Source of the DNA: Orobanche coerulescens | Lineage: Eukaryota > Streptophyta > Magnoliopsida > Lamiales > Orobanchaceae | NCBI GenBank assembly: GCA_033398695.1 | Contig: CM065814.1 | Span: 78,758,358 to 78,822,357 of the forward strand | DNA: 64,000 nucleotides | Direction: 5' to 3' | Shown: one piece after another, positions 33,560 through 45,517 of the stretch | Layout: each line of letters begins with the position of its first letter | Numbering within the stretch: the first letter of the stretch is position 1 | Translations under genes and position numbers: made by a program | Notes under the pieces: model-generated | What the model was told of the DNA's origin: nothing | Databases searched by the model: none | Seen by the model: only the letters and a program-made list of their open reading frames with translations

Positions 33560-36170
33560 TGTAATATCCACAATTTCGATTTCTGGTAATTTTCTTTTTT
33601 GGCGGAAGTCCATCTTAGAGAATCTATTCTGACTGTTTCGTCGTTTCGAGAATGATTAATTCTACACTTTTTGTCATCCGAGTTCGTTTCGGTGTCATTT
33701 TTTTGAGTTCCATGTTCTTAAGCGACTTTTCCACGTATGAGTTTGACTTTGTAAAATCACCATAAATTCTTAAATACTCCAGAAAGTTCTGAATCTTTTC
33801 AGTATTATAGATCATCAAGTTAGCTTTTCAATAGTTCAAATGATTAGTCAATCGGAGTCCGGACGAAGGAGTTATGGTCGAAATAGCTAAGACTACACAA
33901 TGAGCCTGGCGTGGCTGTACCGCGGGCCGCGGCCCTCTGCTGGCCGGGCCACGGCACTAAGCTAGCTGCAGCTCGCAATTTTGGTCGTGGGCTGCGGCAC
34001 ACTCAGTCCGGACTGCGGCACGCGAGTCAGATTAGCCCTATTTCAGCGGGATTTTGGGAGAGGGTTTCATTTTCTCTCCTCTCTTCTTCTTCCTCTCGTT
34101 TTGGGCGATTGTTTGGGCGATTTTGGGTGATTTGTCTTAGATATATCATCCTACTCAAGTTCTTAGTGTTGATTAACAACATCAATTCGTGTTCTTCATC
34201 ATTAATCCGAGGTATTTTCTTGATTCTCTCGAGTTGACCTTTTTGGGAGTTTTGTTCTTGATTTCGTTTTCTATCCGATTTTGATAAATTGATTGATGTT
34301 AGATGTTGTTATTAAACATGTTTTATGGATTGTATATCCATATCTTCGGTCCGTTTCAACCCGAAGGATGATTTCGGTGTTCTTGGGGTGTAGTGAATAT
34401 TTGATGTTCGATCAAATGTTCGAATGAGTTTTCCTTCGATAGTTTGTTGTAATCTCCATTTTTTTTGTCTTGATCCTCATCGTAATCATGTTTTTGTTGT
34501 TCTTTATGGAGGATTATAGGTGCTCGAGGATTCCGAGTTAAATCCCGTTTGGTGATTGATAATTCGTGTGGTGTTATTCTCGTAATATTCGCGGTGCTAT
34601 CATGTTCTTGATAGTGTTCGGGAGTTCGGGGCTGTTCGACCGCATCCCATATGTTGTCTCATTGCGATCATGGTTTCGAGTCAAGTACCTTGTTCATACA
34701 TTTCTTGTTTCGTGGATATGATGATCGGTGATCGTCTAAATGTGTTTGTTTGGTTGTTTGAAATGAACTTTCAAAAGATTCGGTTAGCCTCGTGTCTCTT
34801 TCAAAACCGTGTGTATTTTGTGATTGGTGTGTTTCGTAAAGGATTATGTGAATCCTATGGATATAGTTGGTGTTGATGTCGCACTTGATAATGTGTGTGT
34901 ACGTATATTGCCTCATTTCGGTGCGTTGTGGTTTGATGTTGCGTTTTGCTATGTGTTTGATGCCTCTGGGTGAATTGTTTGGATATCTTTGTTGTATTGT
35001 GCTATGTGTGTGAATGTGTGGATATGGGCGGGGCCTACGGTAACACATGGCATGCGATCATGTGGTCAGGATGCAACAAGCGATTGATCCAACCGTGAGA
35101 GCCTAAGAAAAACTATGGTGACACATGGCATGTGATCATGTGGTCAGGATGCAACAAGTGATTAATCCAACCGTGAGCGCCAAAGAATACCTACGGTGAC
35201 ATATGGCATGTGATCATATGGTCAGGAGACAACAAGTGATTGATCCAACCGTAAGATGCCGTGACAAGTGTTCACGCTGGTGTGTTTATGATTTGTGAAT
35301 GTGTTTTGCTCACCTCGAGAGGGTCCGATGAGGCCTCGAGGGAATCCAATGGTATAGCCCTGGATTCACTAGTTGGTGTTGTATTTGTGCGACCAAGATT
35401 TGCGGATCCTTGTGATTATGTTGTGTTGATTTTATGTCCGTCGAGGACACGTGACGTGGGTTTTGACCCTGTGAATTGTTGTTGGTTTTATTTGTGAAAA
35501 CATAACATTTGGGTTGTGACCCCTGTTGATTTTGGAAAGAGAAGGATTCGATAATCCTAAAATATTTTCTATTAAAATTCCCGATGGCATATTAAACTAT
35601 TTTGTAAGTTATTTCCCTTAAATTGTGATATTTCGGTTTTGGAAAGTTTTACGAAACTCTTGCTTTGGGAAGTATTTTCATTATGTTTGAATCTTTGAGG
35701 ATTTCTGGTTTTTATTATTCTTGGAATTTGAATTGTATGACTCGTATTTTGCACTTTGTACTTGCACTAGCAAAATAGTAGAATTTAGCTAACCCCCGAG
35801 TAATCGGGGGGTGGATGTCTGTATTTGCATTCAGGTTTTGGGGAGCATAACATAGGGTTGGCATGAAGGTGATGAAAGATGATCGATACTAATCACATGA
35901 GGTCCCGTACATTGTCGTACTGGCTCAGTGGTAGATATTTTCCGCTGTAGTGTTCTTTCCCCGTTGTACGGGAGTTTGTTGTATTCGGCCCCTGCGTGGC
36001 ATGTACTGAGATTGAGTTGTATGTATTTATTGAAAGACCAAATCGGTATACTGAGTCATTTTAGCCTTAAAGGTATTTTTGAGATGTTCGATTTTTGCTA
36101 CCATCCTGGTAGATCCTTGAGGAAAGGTTCTACAGCGTGTAATATCCCTGAGAGAATTGGGGGTGTTACA
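33560..36170 (+). repeat. 5' LTR of gypsy element 3
   Basis: It matches 38753-41365. It contains CCGCGGC-type motifs (33917-34025), a CT-rich leader (34070-34100), three 78-bp tandem repeats at 35035-35268 and the terminal hairpin at 36138-36170. ORFs within it have no family features. Confidence 0.93.
35035..35268 (+). repeat. Three 78-bp tandem repeats in the LTR
   Basis: Units start CTACGGT(A/G)ACA at 35035, 35113 (CTATGGTGACA) and 35191 and contain GGCATG(C/T)GATCAT(G/A)TGGTCAGG. The same array is present in the 3' LTR at 40225-40458, so it predates insertion. Confidence 0.92.
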
Positions 36171-36174
36171 TAAA

Positions 36175-36186
36175 TGGTATCGGAGC
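36175..36186 (+). other. Primer-binding site of gypsy element 3
   Basis: TGGTATCGGAGC, one mismatch to the initiator-Met primer site. Confidence 0.85.
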
Positions 36187-38738
36187 TAGGTTGTGGAAAC
36201 CTAGGCTGTTGGGTTTAGTGGTGTCTGTTGAGTTTTTGTCTCGTCGGATTTTGTCTGACTGAGTCGTGTCGCGACGCGTCATCTGAGTTTGTTGGTCGTG
36301 GTTAGTATCGTGGGGCGATCATCATCTTTGTGCGACCTATGGATGTAAGTCTCACTCCTTTGTGATTGTGCCTCGTCTGATTGGAGTTACTGGTATGATT
36401 ATGTGTTAAGCGATGGAATCCTTATGTAGATTTTTTGTTCCATGATATGTGTTTATTCGGCTCTCATATTTTGTTTATATGAGGAGTGTTGTCGCTGTTT
36501 ATGTCTTTTCAACTAATGTTTTTGTCGCTGCTAATATTTTTCAAAAATGATTTACTCGTTTTGCAAGTATTGTTGGAAGCCTTTGTGCTTAATACGGAAT
36601 GGTGATGTATTTGTGTGTGATTTGCTCACCTCGGGAGGGTCCGACGAGGCCTCAAGGGAATCCAATGGTATAGTCCTGGATTCACGAGTTTGATTAGCTA
36701 GCCAGCTCGGGAGGGTCCTTAGAGGCCTCGAGTGGGACCAGTGGTTTAGCCCCGGTCCTAGGCATGTTTGAACTGTGATTTGACTGTTTGTTTTTCAGGA
36801 AGAGTCATGTCTTGTGTTGAATTTGAACGACGTGACATGTGTGCTATGAGATGTGTAACCGAATGTTGATACGCATGAGTTTTTGGGCATTCTAGCCTAA
36901 TGGATTTTTTTTTGAAAACCCTGAGTATCTTAGAAAATAAATTTCGAGACATACTTATAATGGATTATATTTTCAAGGCGCCTAATAGCGCAACTATATG
37001 TTTCAAAATTCTTCTACTTTGAGGACCAAAATATTTTTAGATATTTCAGTAAATTAGAAATGCATTTGCTTCGACCCAAAGGTCGAATATTGCTGAAAGT
37101 TTCAATTTAAAAGAAAAGTGTCCTCATTTTTATCCAACACAAGATGTTCGCATTGTCGTTAGAATGTTAGCTCCTGATTATGATGGAATTGGTGGCGTGA
37201 ACGTTGAGTCATTTGCCACGCATTTGTTGTGATTAGTCCTCTGTGAGAGGTGAGATGTTGGCATTGAATGTTGTCGCTTTGTGTTGATTTGCGTGTTATC
37301 ACACCCGTGCGAGCTGTTAGAACTTGAGTTTGTATGATTGTGTACATACGTGGTTGTTTCGTGAGGTTTAGTAATTGTATTCTGGTTATCGTTCGGGCCG
37401 AACGATGCCGTTGTTGTTGTGATTTTTGTATGTGTTGACATGTTATGCTGAGTTGGCATCTCCGGTATGTTGTTTTGCGATGTTATGTTCCATTGTATCT
37501 AGCATTTGTTTATTTGGTATGCCGAGCCGAGGTGCTTCGACCGTGATGTGCCGGGGGCATGCACGTACAGTCCTTGTCGCCAGTAACGCATTTCAAGTGC
37601 GGACTCGAGGGACACAGAATCCAGTTTTGCGATTTGGTTGCCAAGTCTTCCGGGGTACGAACTTCAGCACCGGTGTCAGGCCCCATGAAAGATGTTTCTG
37701 TCGGTCGCTTGTTGTGTTGCTACCTTGCTTCCGTTGTTGTGAGTCTCGGGGACGACATTTCTTTTATAAGAGGTCGAATATAATACCCGTATTATTTTGA
37801 GTTCTGCATTTCTTTTTTTCTCTCTCTCTCAATTCTATCGACTCGCTCGTGTTCGTTGATACTTTCTGAACTTGTTCTCTATTTCGGTTTTTATCATTCG
37901 AACGAGCCGCGATATTGCTTTCGACCGATCTGGTTATCGCTGTGAATCTTCCGAGTTCGATTTGATTCTTGTGAACCTTGTCCGAAATTAATGTCCTTTA
38001 GTTTCTACAAGTTTTGTTTATATCTTTAGTTGAAATGTGAACTTCGGAGTTGTTGTTCGACCGTTGTTATTCGATCATTGTTGCTCGATCGTTGTAGTTT
38101 GATCGTTATTGTTCGATCATTGTTGTTCGGTCGTTGGTGTCTGATCGTTGTTGTCCGATAGTTGTTGTTCGATCATTGTTGTTCAATCGTGGTTGTCCGA
38201 TTGTTGATGTCTGGTCTCGTACTGTGAAGAATTGTCGTTCACCATTAGTCAGCTGCTTCGAGTGTGGCCAGGTGGGTCACCAAGCCGTTCATTGCGAGAC
38301 GGTAGCTGAGAGATTTGGGGATCGAGGTTGCGTCTCTGCTCCAAAAGGAGATGGAGATACCTAGTGTGGTTTTTGAGGATTTTGGCGTAGTCCGGACTGT
38401 TTATGGTTGTCCTTGTGGTTCGTTTTGTGTTTATTTTCTGTTTTCTTGACTATGCATGTTTTCTTATATTGGTACCTCTTTCTTTGTGATTGTTCGGATA
38501 ATTGACTCGATTGTACTATCTGTTTGATGACGCTTGTCACTTGTTGGTTTTATTATGTCTCTGTCTATGGCGTTGTGATGGTCTTCGTGGAGTGTGTTTT
38601 CACGCCATATGTTTCTTTGCGTTGCTTGTATGTTTTTCCATTGGGCGTGAGTTTTCGGTTCTTGTGTATCTCGTTGAGTTTTCCTGGCGGGATATTGGTT
38701 CTCCCCACTTGTTTTAAGTTTCGGGACGAAACTTTTTT
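36187..38738 (+). pseudogene. Interior of gypsy element 3 with gag zinc-knuckle remnants
   Basis: There is no long ORF. Near 37580 the frame reads HFKCGLEGHRIQFC, a zinc knuckle whose first Cys is replaced. Near 38254-38296 is a full CFECGQVGHQAVHC. No reverse transcriptase or integrase motif is visible. At 36625-36770 there are copies of a segment that also occurs in the LTR (35308). A 14-bp tandem repeat lies at 38052-38205. Probably a gag relic of a chromovirus-like parent. Confidence 0.65.
38052..38205 (+). repeat. Minisatellite, eleven units of 14 bp
   Basis: Consensus GTTGTTCGATC(A/G)TT; eleven uninterrupted units with one to four changes each, then decay. Confidence 0.9.
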
Positions 38739-38752
38739 TAAGGAGGGTAGTA
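38739..38752 (+). other. Polypurine tract of gypsy element 3
   Basis: TAAGGAGGGTAGTA abuts the 3' LTR. The stretch just before it, TTCGGGACGAAAC, is also found before the Tekay-like polypurine tract at about 12952. Confidence 0.7.
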
Positions 38753-41365
38753 TGTAATATCCGCAATTTCGATTTCCGGTAATTTTCATTTTTAGCGGAA
38801 GTCCATCTTAGCAACTCTATTGTGACCGTTTCGTCATTCCGAGAATGATTAATTCTACACTTTTGTCATCCGAGTTCGTTTCGGTGTCGTTTTGTTGAGT
38901 TCCGTGTTCTTAAGCGACTTTTCCACGTATGAGTTCAACTTTGTAAAATCACCATAAATTCTTGGAATCTCCAAAAGTTCTGAATCTTTTCAGTATTTTA
39001 GAGCATCAAGTTAGCTTTGCAATGGTTCAAACGGTGAGTCAATCGGAGTCCGGACAAAAGAGTTATGGTCAAAATAGCTAAGACTATACAGTGAGCCTCG
39101 CGCGGCTGTACCGCGGGCCGCGGCCCTCTGCTGGCCGGGCCGCGGCACTAAGCTGGCTGCAGCTCGCAATTTTGGCCGTGGTCCGCGGCACACTCAGTCC
39201 GGACTGTAGCACGCGAGTCAGATTAGCCCTATTTCAGCGGGATTTTGGGAGAGGGTTTCATTTTCTCTCCTCTCTTCTTCCTCCGCTCGTTTTGGGCGAT
39301 TGTTTGGGCTATTTTGGGCGATTTGTCTTAGAGATATCATCCTCCTCAAGTTCTTGGTTTGAATTAACAATATCAATTCGGGTTCTTCGTCATTAATTCG
39401 AGGTATTTTCTTGATTCTCTGGAGTTGACCTTTTTGGGAGTTTTGTTCTTGATTTCGTTTTCCATCCGATTTTGATAAATTGATTGATGTTAGATGTTGT
39501 TATTAAACATGTTTTATGGATTGTATATCTATATCTTCAGTCCGTTTCAACCCGAAGGATGATTTCGGTGTTCTTGGGGTGTAGTGAACATTTGATGTTC
39601 GATCAAATGTTCGAATGAGTTATCCTTCGATAGTTTGTTGTAATCTCCGTTGTTTTTGGTCTTGATCCTCGTCATAATCAAGTTTTTGTTATTCCTTCCG
39701 GAGGATTATAGGTGCTCGAGGATTCCGAGTTAAATCCTGTTTGGTGATTGATAATGCGTGTGGTGTTATTCTCGTAATATTCGCGGTGCTATCGTGTTCT
39801 TGATAGTGTTCGGGGCTATTCGACCGCATCCCATCCGTTGTCTCATTGCGATCGTGGTTTCAAGGCAAGTACCTTATTCATACATTTCTTGTTTCGTAGA
39901 TATGATGATCGGTGATCGTCTAAATGTGTTTGTTTGGTTGTTTGAAATGAACTTTCAAAAGATTCGATTAGCCTCGTTAAAGGCTCTCTTTCAAAACCGT
40001 GTGTATTATGTGATTGGTGTGTTTCGTAAACGATTATGTGAATCCTATGGATATGGTTGGTGTTGATGTTGCGCTTGATAATGTGCGTGTACGTATATTG
40101 CCTCATTTCGGTGCGTTGTGGTTTGACGTTGTGTTTTGCTAAGTGTTTGATGCCTCTGGGTGAATTGTTTGGATATCTTTGTTGTATTGTGCTATATGTG
40201 TGAATGTGTGGATGTAGGCGGGGCCTACGGTGACACATGGCATGCGATCATGTGGTCAGGATGCAACAAGCGATTGATCCAACCGTAAGAGCCTAAGAAA
40301 AACTACGGTGACACATGGCATGTGATCATGTGGTCAGGATGCAACAAGTGATTGATCCAACCATGAGCGCCAAAGAATACCTATGGTGACATATGGCATG
40401 TGATCATATGGTCAGGAGACAACAAATGATTGATCCAACCGTGAGATGCTGTGACAAGTGTTTATGCTGGTGTGTTTATGATTTGTGAATGTGTTTTGCT
40501 TACCTCGGGAGGGTCCGACGAGGCCTCGAGGAAATCCAATGATATAGCCCTGGATTCACGAGTTGGTGTTGTATTTGTGCGACCAAGATTTGCGGATCTT
40601 GGGTGATTATGTTGTGTTGATTTTATGTCCGTCGAGGAGACGTGACGTGGGTTTTGACCTTGTGAATTGTTGTTGGTTTTATTTGTGAAAACAAAACCTT
40701 TGGGCTATGACCCCTGTTGATTTTGTAAAGAGAAGGATTCGATAATTCTAAATTGTTTTCTATTAAAACTCCCGATGGCATATTAAACCATTTTTGTAAA
40801 TTATTTCCCTTAAATTGTGATCTTTCGGTTTTGGAAAGTTTTACTCAACTCTTGCCTTGGGAAGTATTTTCGTTATGTTTGAATCTTTGAGGATTCCTAG
40901 TTGTTATTATTCTTGGAATTTGAATTGTATGACTCGTATTTTGCACTTTGTACTTGCACTAGCAAAATAGTGGAATTTTGCTAACCCTCGAGTAATCGGG
41001 GGGTGGATGTCTGTATTTGCATTCAGGTTTTAGGGAGCATAACACAGGGTCGGCATGAAGGATGATGAAAGATGATCGATACTAATCACATGAGGTCCCA
41101 TACGTTGTTGTACTAGTTCAGTTGTACTTTATTTTCCGCTGCAGTGTTCATTCCTAGTTATATGGAAGTGTGTTGTATTCGACCCCTGCGTGGGTATGTA
41201 TTGAGATTGAGTTGTATGTATTTATTGAAAGACCAAATTGGTCTACTGAGTCATTTTAGCCTTAAAGGCATTTTTGAGATGTTCGATTTTTGCTACCAGC
41301 CTGGTAGATCCTTGAGGAAAGGTTCTACGGCGTGTAATATCCCTGAGCGGATTGGGGGTGTTACA
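38753..41365 (+). repeat. 3' LTR of gypsy element 3
   Basis: It starts TGTAATATCCGC and ends GGGTGTTACA. CCGCGGC motifs at 39100-39215, tandem array at 40225-40458, terminal hairpin at 41333-41365. Confidence 0.93.
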
Positions 41366-41370
41366 CTAAG

Positions 41371-42374
41371 AGTGTGGAATTTTGTAGAAGGTTCTTTCCC
41401 TGTGAGGTATCTTGGGATTCCTCTAAATCCAAAGAAACTTAGATTTCATGATTATGCAGAAATTTTCTCTGGTGTGGGCAGGAAAATGGAAAAAGAAATC
41501 TGATTGCTTGGAATCAGGTCTGTCAGGATTTGGAGCATGGAGGTTTAAATATGAAGAAGGTTCTTAGGTGGAATCATTCACTTTTGAGTGCCCATGTTAT
41601 CAACTTGGGGAATCCTTATGCCCATGCTACTATTTGGTCTAGCTGAGTGAAGCACTATAAACTAAAAGATATTGGTATTTGGGATGTGGAGGTTAAACAA
41701 TCTGACTCTCGTTGGTGGAAAAAAATTATGCTCATTAGGGACAAATTGAAGGAAAAGTTTCCTGGGTGTAATAGTCAAAGTCTCCTTGCCAAAGGACCCA
41801 AGACCGCTGTGATGGATTGCTATGAGTCATTTCATGAATCTTGCCCTGAAGTTAGTTGGAGTGAACAAGTTTGGAATGCCATTTCTAGTCCTAGCGTTGC
41901 TTTCATTAACTGGATGATAGTTCATAAAAAATTGCCACTAAAGATAGACTTATGAGATTCAATATTGTGCAGGATGCTACTTGTTTAATGTGTAATCTGT
42001 CTGATGAATATGTTAATCATCTCTTTTTTGAGTGTGCTCTTTCTCAACAGGTTATTATGAAAATGATGGGCCTTGTTGGTTTTAGAAGGGCTGACTACTC
42101 CTTAGATGCTTGGTTGACTTTATTTTGCAGGTCACAACACAAGAAATCTATTGCATATAGGATTAGGGCTGCCATGTTAGGTACTACTTTAGCTGGTATT
42201 TGGAGATTAAGAAATGTTAAATGTTTTGAGAATAAGGATATTCCTATTGATGTTTTGTGTAAAGAACTGGCGGGTGATTTCAAGATACGTCTGAAACATA
42301 AATTTAGGAATAGAATGGACAGATTTGTACATAGTGTTACGCGCCATATAGAAAATTTTCTGGTTTTTCCCTGA
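41371..42374 (+). pseudogene. L1 reverse transcriptase C-terminus with zinc-binding domain
   Basis: It continues the L1 after the gypsy element: FPVRYLGIPLNPKKL, then in shifted frames EHGGLNMKK and NLGNPYAHATIW. The plant L1 C-terminal zinc-binding domain follows (SPSVAFINWMIVHKKLPLK, CLMCNLSDEYVNHLFFEC). Stops at 41501, 41646 and 41953. From 42375 to the poly(A) is 3' untranslated sequence. Confidence 0.88.
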
Positions 42375-42862
42375 ATACGGTCCTACTAATGTTTGTTAGC
42401 AAGAGTTGGATCCGGTTCTGTGTGCAGGTTTTGCTATTTGGAAGACTATCTGCTTCTGCTACTAAAAAGTTGTTCTCTGAATCTTCACCTCCCTCCTCCC
42501 CTGAAAAGAATTGGATCAATGTGAAGCACTATCATTTAGCAGCTTGATTATCCTCCTGCCGACCAACGTAAATGTGCCGGATTATGGCTTGGAGAGTACG
42601 GTCACAGGTTCACCTGGAGCCGGAAAGAAGTGGGCTATATCTATTTTGTATTAGAGTCTGAGGTTTTGTTTGCACTCAGCGTAAGGTTTTAGGCAAGTCA
42701 TAGACCTAGTCTAGAGCTTGCTAATTCCTTAGGTCATGATAGGCATTGATCTTAATTTGGATTTGATTAGAATTTGTTCTAGTCTTGAGCTTCGCCTGGG
42801 ATTTATCCCTTGTATCTGGTTGTACAGGTTCTCTATAAAATTTAATTTCTTGCAAAAAAAAA

Positions 42863-44090
42863 GAATGATTTAGAACACTCTTTAAATCTTGTTCGTTAGA
42901 TGCATTAAAAATCAAAACGACAGATCTAGATTTTGTGTTACTTAATCGATTAAAACTAAATATTGCTACTTATGATTCTAGAACTATAAGGATTACGCAT
43001 TACAATCTTAAATCTAGAAAAATATATAAGAACCTCAACTAAGTTGATTAGACTATTTAAAGTGATTATATCAAAAATAGATTTGTTCCATAATGCAAGA
43101 TAATTCAAGAGAATTAAATCAAGAATATAGTATGAGTTTAAAGTATAAATAATTCAAATATCCTTGAAAAATGAAAATGAGAAATTAACCTAACACGTTT
43201 GCTTGAAAAAACATAGGATATTAATCATAGAAAGTGAAAACCAAAAATTAATTATTCTCCAATTCTGAATTGGCCGAAATCTCCTTTCCTTTCTTGACCA
43301 CTGTGCCCTGCTTGTGGATGAAGGATGGTGATGCGTGAGATGAAGATGAATTGTATGTACGTCCCCTCTATATAAAGAGAACTCCCAATTGCCATTTTTT
43401 CTTAAATGGGCCATTAGGTTTTAATTTGTGTTGGTTCCGGGCCTAAATATAGGCACTCTCGAAAAATTATATTTGCACTGGGTCACCCAGTATAACCTGC
43501 TGTAGTTTGGTATTTGATTCGAATTCCCTGGACTGCTATTTTCTTGGTGGTCTAATTATTTCCTTGAGCTTTACAAAATCTTAAACACCTGAAATAAACC
43601 ATAATTTCTAATAATGAAGTAAATTGTATTCAATATCGAAATAAATAGAAAATTATTATAATGTGCTAAAATATGTATAATAAAATTACACAATTAGTTT
43701 TCATATGATCTATTGATTGACTATGGTGGAAACACCCTTAATGGTGAAATCTAGAAACTAATTGCATTATTAAGTAATTTCATTGCATATTTGTTATTTG
43801 TTGCATCAAGCTGGTCGCTAGTATATGCAACAAATAATGCAATAAAAAAATACATAAATGCATATAATTCTACTCATCTACAGCCGTTAGATCACTAATA
43901 TCAATGACCTACAAAAGTTTTTAGATTTTATAAGCTAATTAGTTTTCATATGATTTATTTCTCATGAATATATACAATCTTCTCGCAATCTTCTCGTCTT
44001 GTTTGCCTAATCGATTCATTTTTTGTGCAAGTTGTCTTGAATAATTTGAATAAGGTTTTGTTTTTTATCTTCCACTTTGATTTGATGTTT

Positions 44091-44124
<34 letters not shown>

Positions 44125-45229
44125 ATTTTCTTCCCTTTTCTTTCCTTTTTTTCTCTTTTTATTTTTATTTTCCTTTTTTTTTTTCCTTGTTTTCTCTTTT
44201 TCAATTTTTCTTTTTTCCTTTTTTTTACACACACAAAAATAAATCCTCACAAGATCCTCACTTATACCGCTCGATCAGTCTCACTCGTGCATCGCTCGCT
44301 TGGCCATTTCTAACTAACTCATAAACTCTTGCATTTCTCCACCCACCTATAATATCACACAAACACAGGGTAAATGTAGGTGATTCAATTCAAAATTTCT
44401 CTTGACAGAATTCAAACTCCACTGTTTTTCAAAGTTGCAAACGACCAAAGAAAGAAAACAAGGTTCAAGAAGATGAAAATAATAATACTATGATAGTGGG
44501 AATTTAAATATTAATTTGGATACGGATGGAACGAAACCGATCATTAACTTTAGCTTCTTTTCTGTTCTTTTTTTACTATGGTGGTAGAAGCGACCATCAC
44601 GACTTTCTTTCGATATGATCATTGTGATGGTAGAATCGATCATTTTTTATATAATCACTGTGATGGTAGAACCTATTCTTGTGATTCTTTTATATATTAA
44701 GAAGATGGGATGTATAAATGATGAAGTAAATGATCTGACGGTACAATAAAAAGATTATAGAAGTGAAAAAAATAGATGCTACCACTTATATGGAATAACT
44801 GCTCTCTGAAGCCAACTGATGCGATCTCGACGTGACATGCCGTGGTAATCGATATCACAAGTTGAATTAAGGGTGTTGGATGTTTCCAAAATAAGTAAAA
44901 GGGTTTTACTTTTGAACCTCTACGCGATCTGCCACGGCTACCCGGGAGAGGTGGAATTCAAATACTAACAAGGGTTTGAAACTTGATATTAAATCACACA
45001 AAGGGTACTTTGGAGATACTCAACAAAATAAGAAGTAACTCAGAGATTTGTTAACACAAACACACTCAAATTTTATATATCTTAGTTGTTTTTTACAAGT
45101 GAGATTTCAAGGTTATTTATAACCAAAATCTTACACTTAGCTTCATGAACAAGCAAACAACTAGAAAACTTACAAAATAGAAAATTTAATATTCAAATAT
45201 CCTTCAATCTGTTGAAAAGCCAGCAACAC
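42863..45229. other. AT-rich stretch without recognisable genes
   Basis: No ORF with family features. A TATATAAAG-like sequence in a CT-rich context at about 43366-43376 could be a promoter relic. A (TG)n(TA)n microsatellite at about 44091-44124 is followed by a pyrimidine tract to 44230. Three diverged GTGATGGTAGAA(T/C) repeats lie at about 44578-44670. Nothing else stands out. Confidence 0.5.
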
Positions 45230-45237
45230 ATTTTTAG

Positions 45238-45458
45238 TAGGGGTGTTCAAAATTGGATATCCAAAATTTCGGATATCTGAAATTGGATACAAATTCGGAT
45301 ATCAGTTCGGATATCCGAATATCAAGTTGTTAATAAATTAAAATACAAGATTAGAGATTAGAAAACAACATTATAAAAAATATTAAGATTCACCCATAAT
45401 TTTTGAATCGAAAGTAGTCCATTAATCATAAGCCATCTTTTTGTTACTCATTGTATTC

Positions 45459-45517
<59 letters not shown>

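Larger units (their letters stand above)
33560..41365 (+). mobile_element. Gypsy element 3, non-autonomous, very long LTRs
   Basis: LTRs of 2611 and 2613 bp, a primer site for initiator-Met tRNA and a CTAAG duplication. The 2.58-kb interior keeps only zinc-knuckle remnants and no polymerase. The LTR start (TGTAATATCC) and terminal hairpin resemble the Tekay-like element. The LTRs are similar but show scattered substitutions. Confidence 0.9.
33078..42862 (+). mobile_element. L1-type LINE fragment, split by gypsy element 3
   Basis: Reverse transcriptase sequence at 33078-33559 continues after the inserted gypsy element at 41371. It ends in a 9-base poly(A) at 42854-42862. The 5' half (ORF1, endonuclease, early polymerase) is absent: it presumably lay left of the Tat element and was lost at the 17735 break. 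Confidence 0.85.

Noticed and set aside
34670..35048. ORFs on both strands repeated near 39758-40238
   Set aside because: LTR pair of gypsy element 3; no codon or domain signal.
43190..43414. Short minus-strand ORF next to a TATATAAAG sequence as a host gene
   Set aside because: No domain and no splice-supported extension; kept only as a promoter-like note.
44016..44324. Overlapping Lys-rich and Phe-rich ORFs
   Set aside because: Simple-sequence and pyrimidine tract artefacts.
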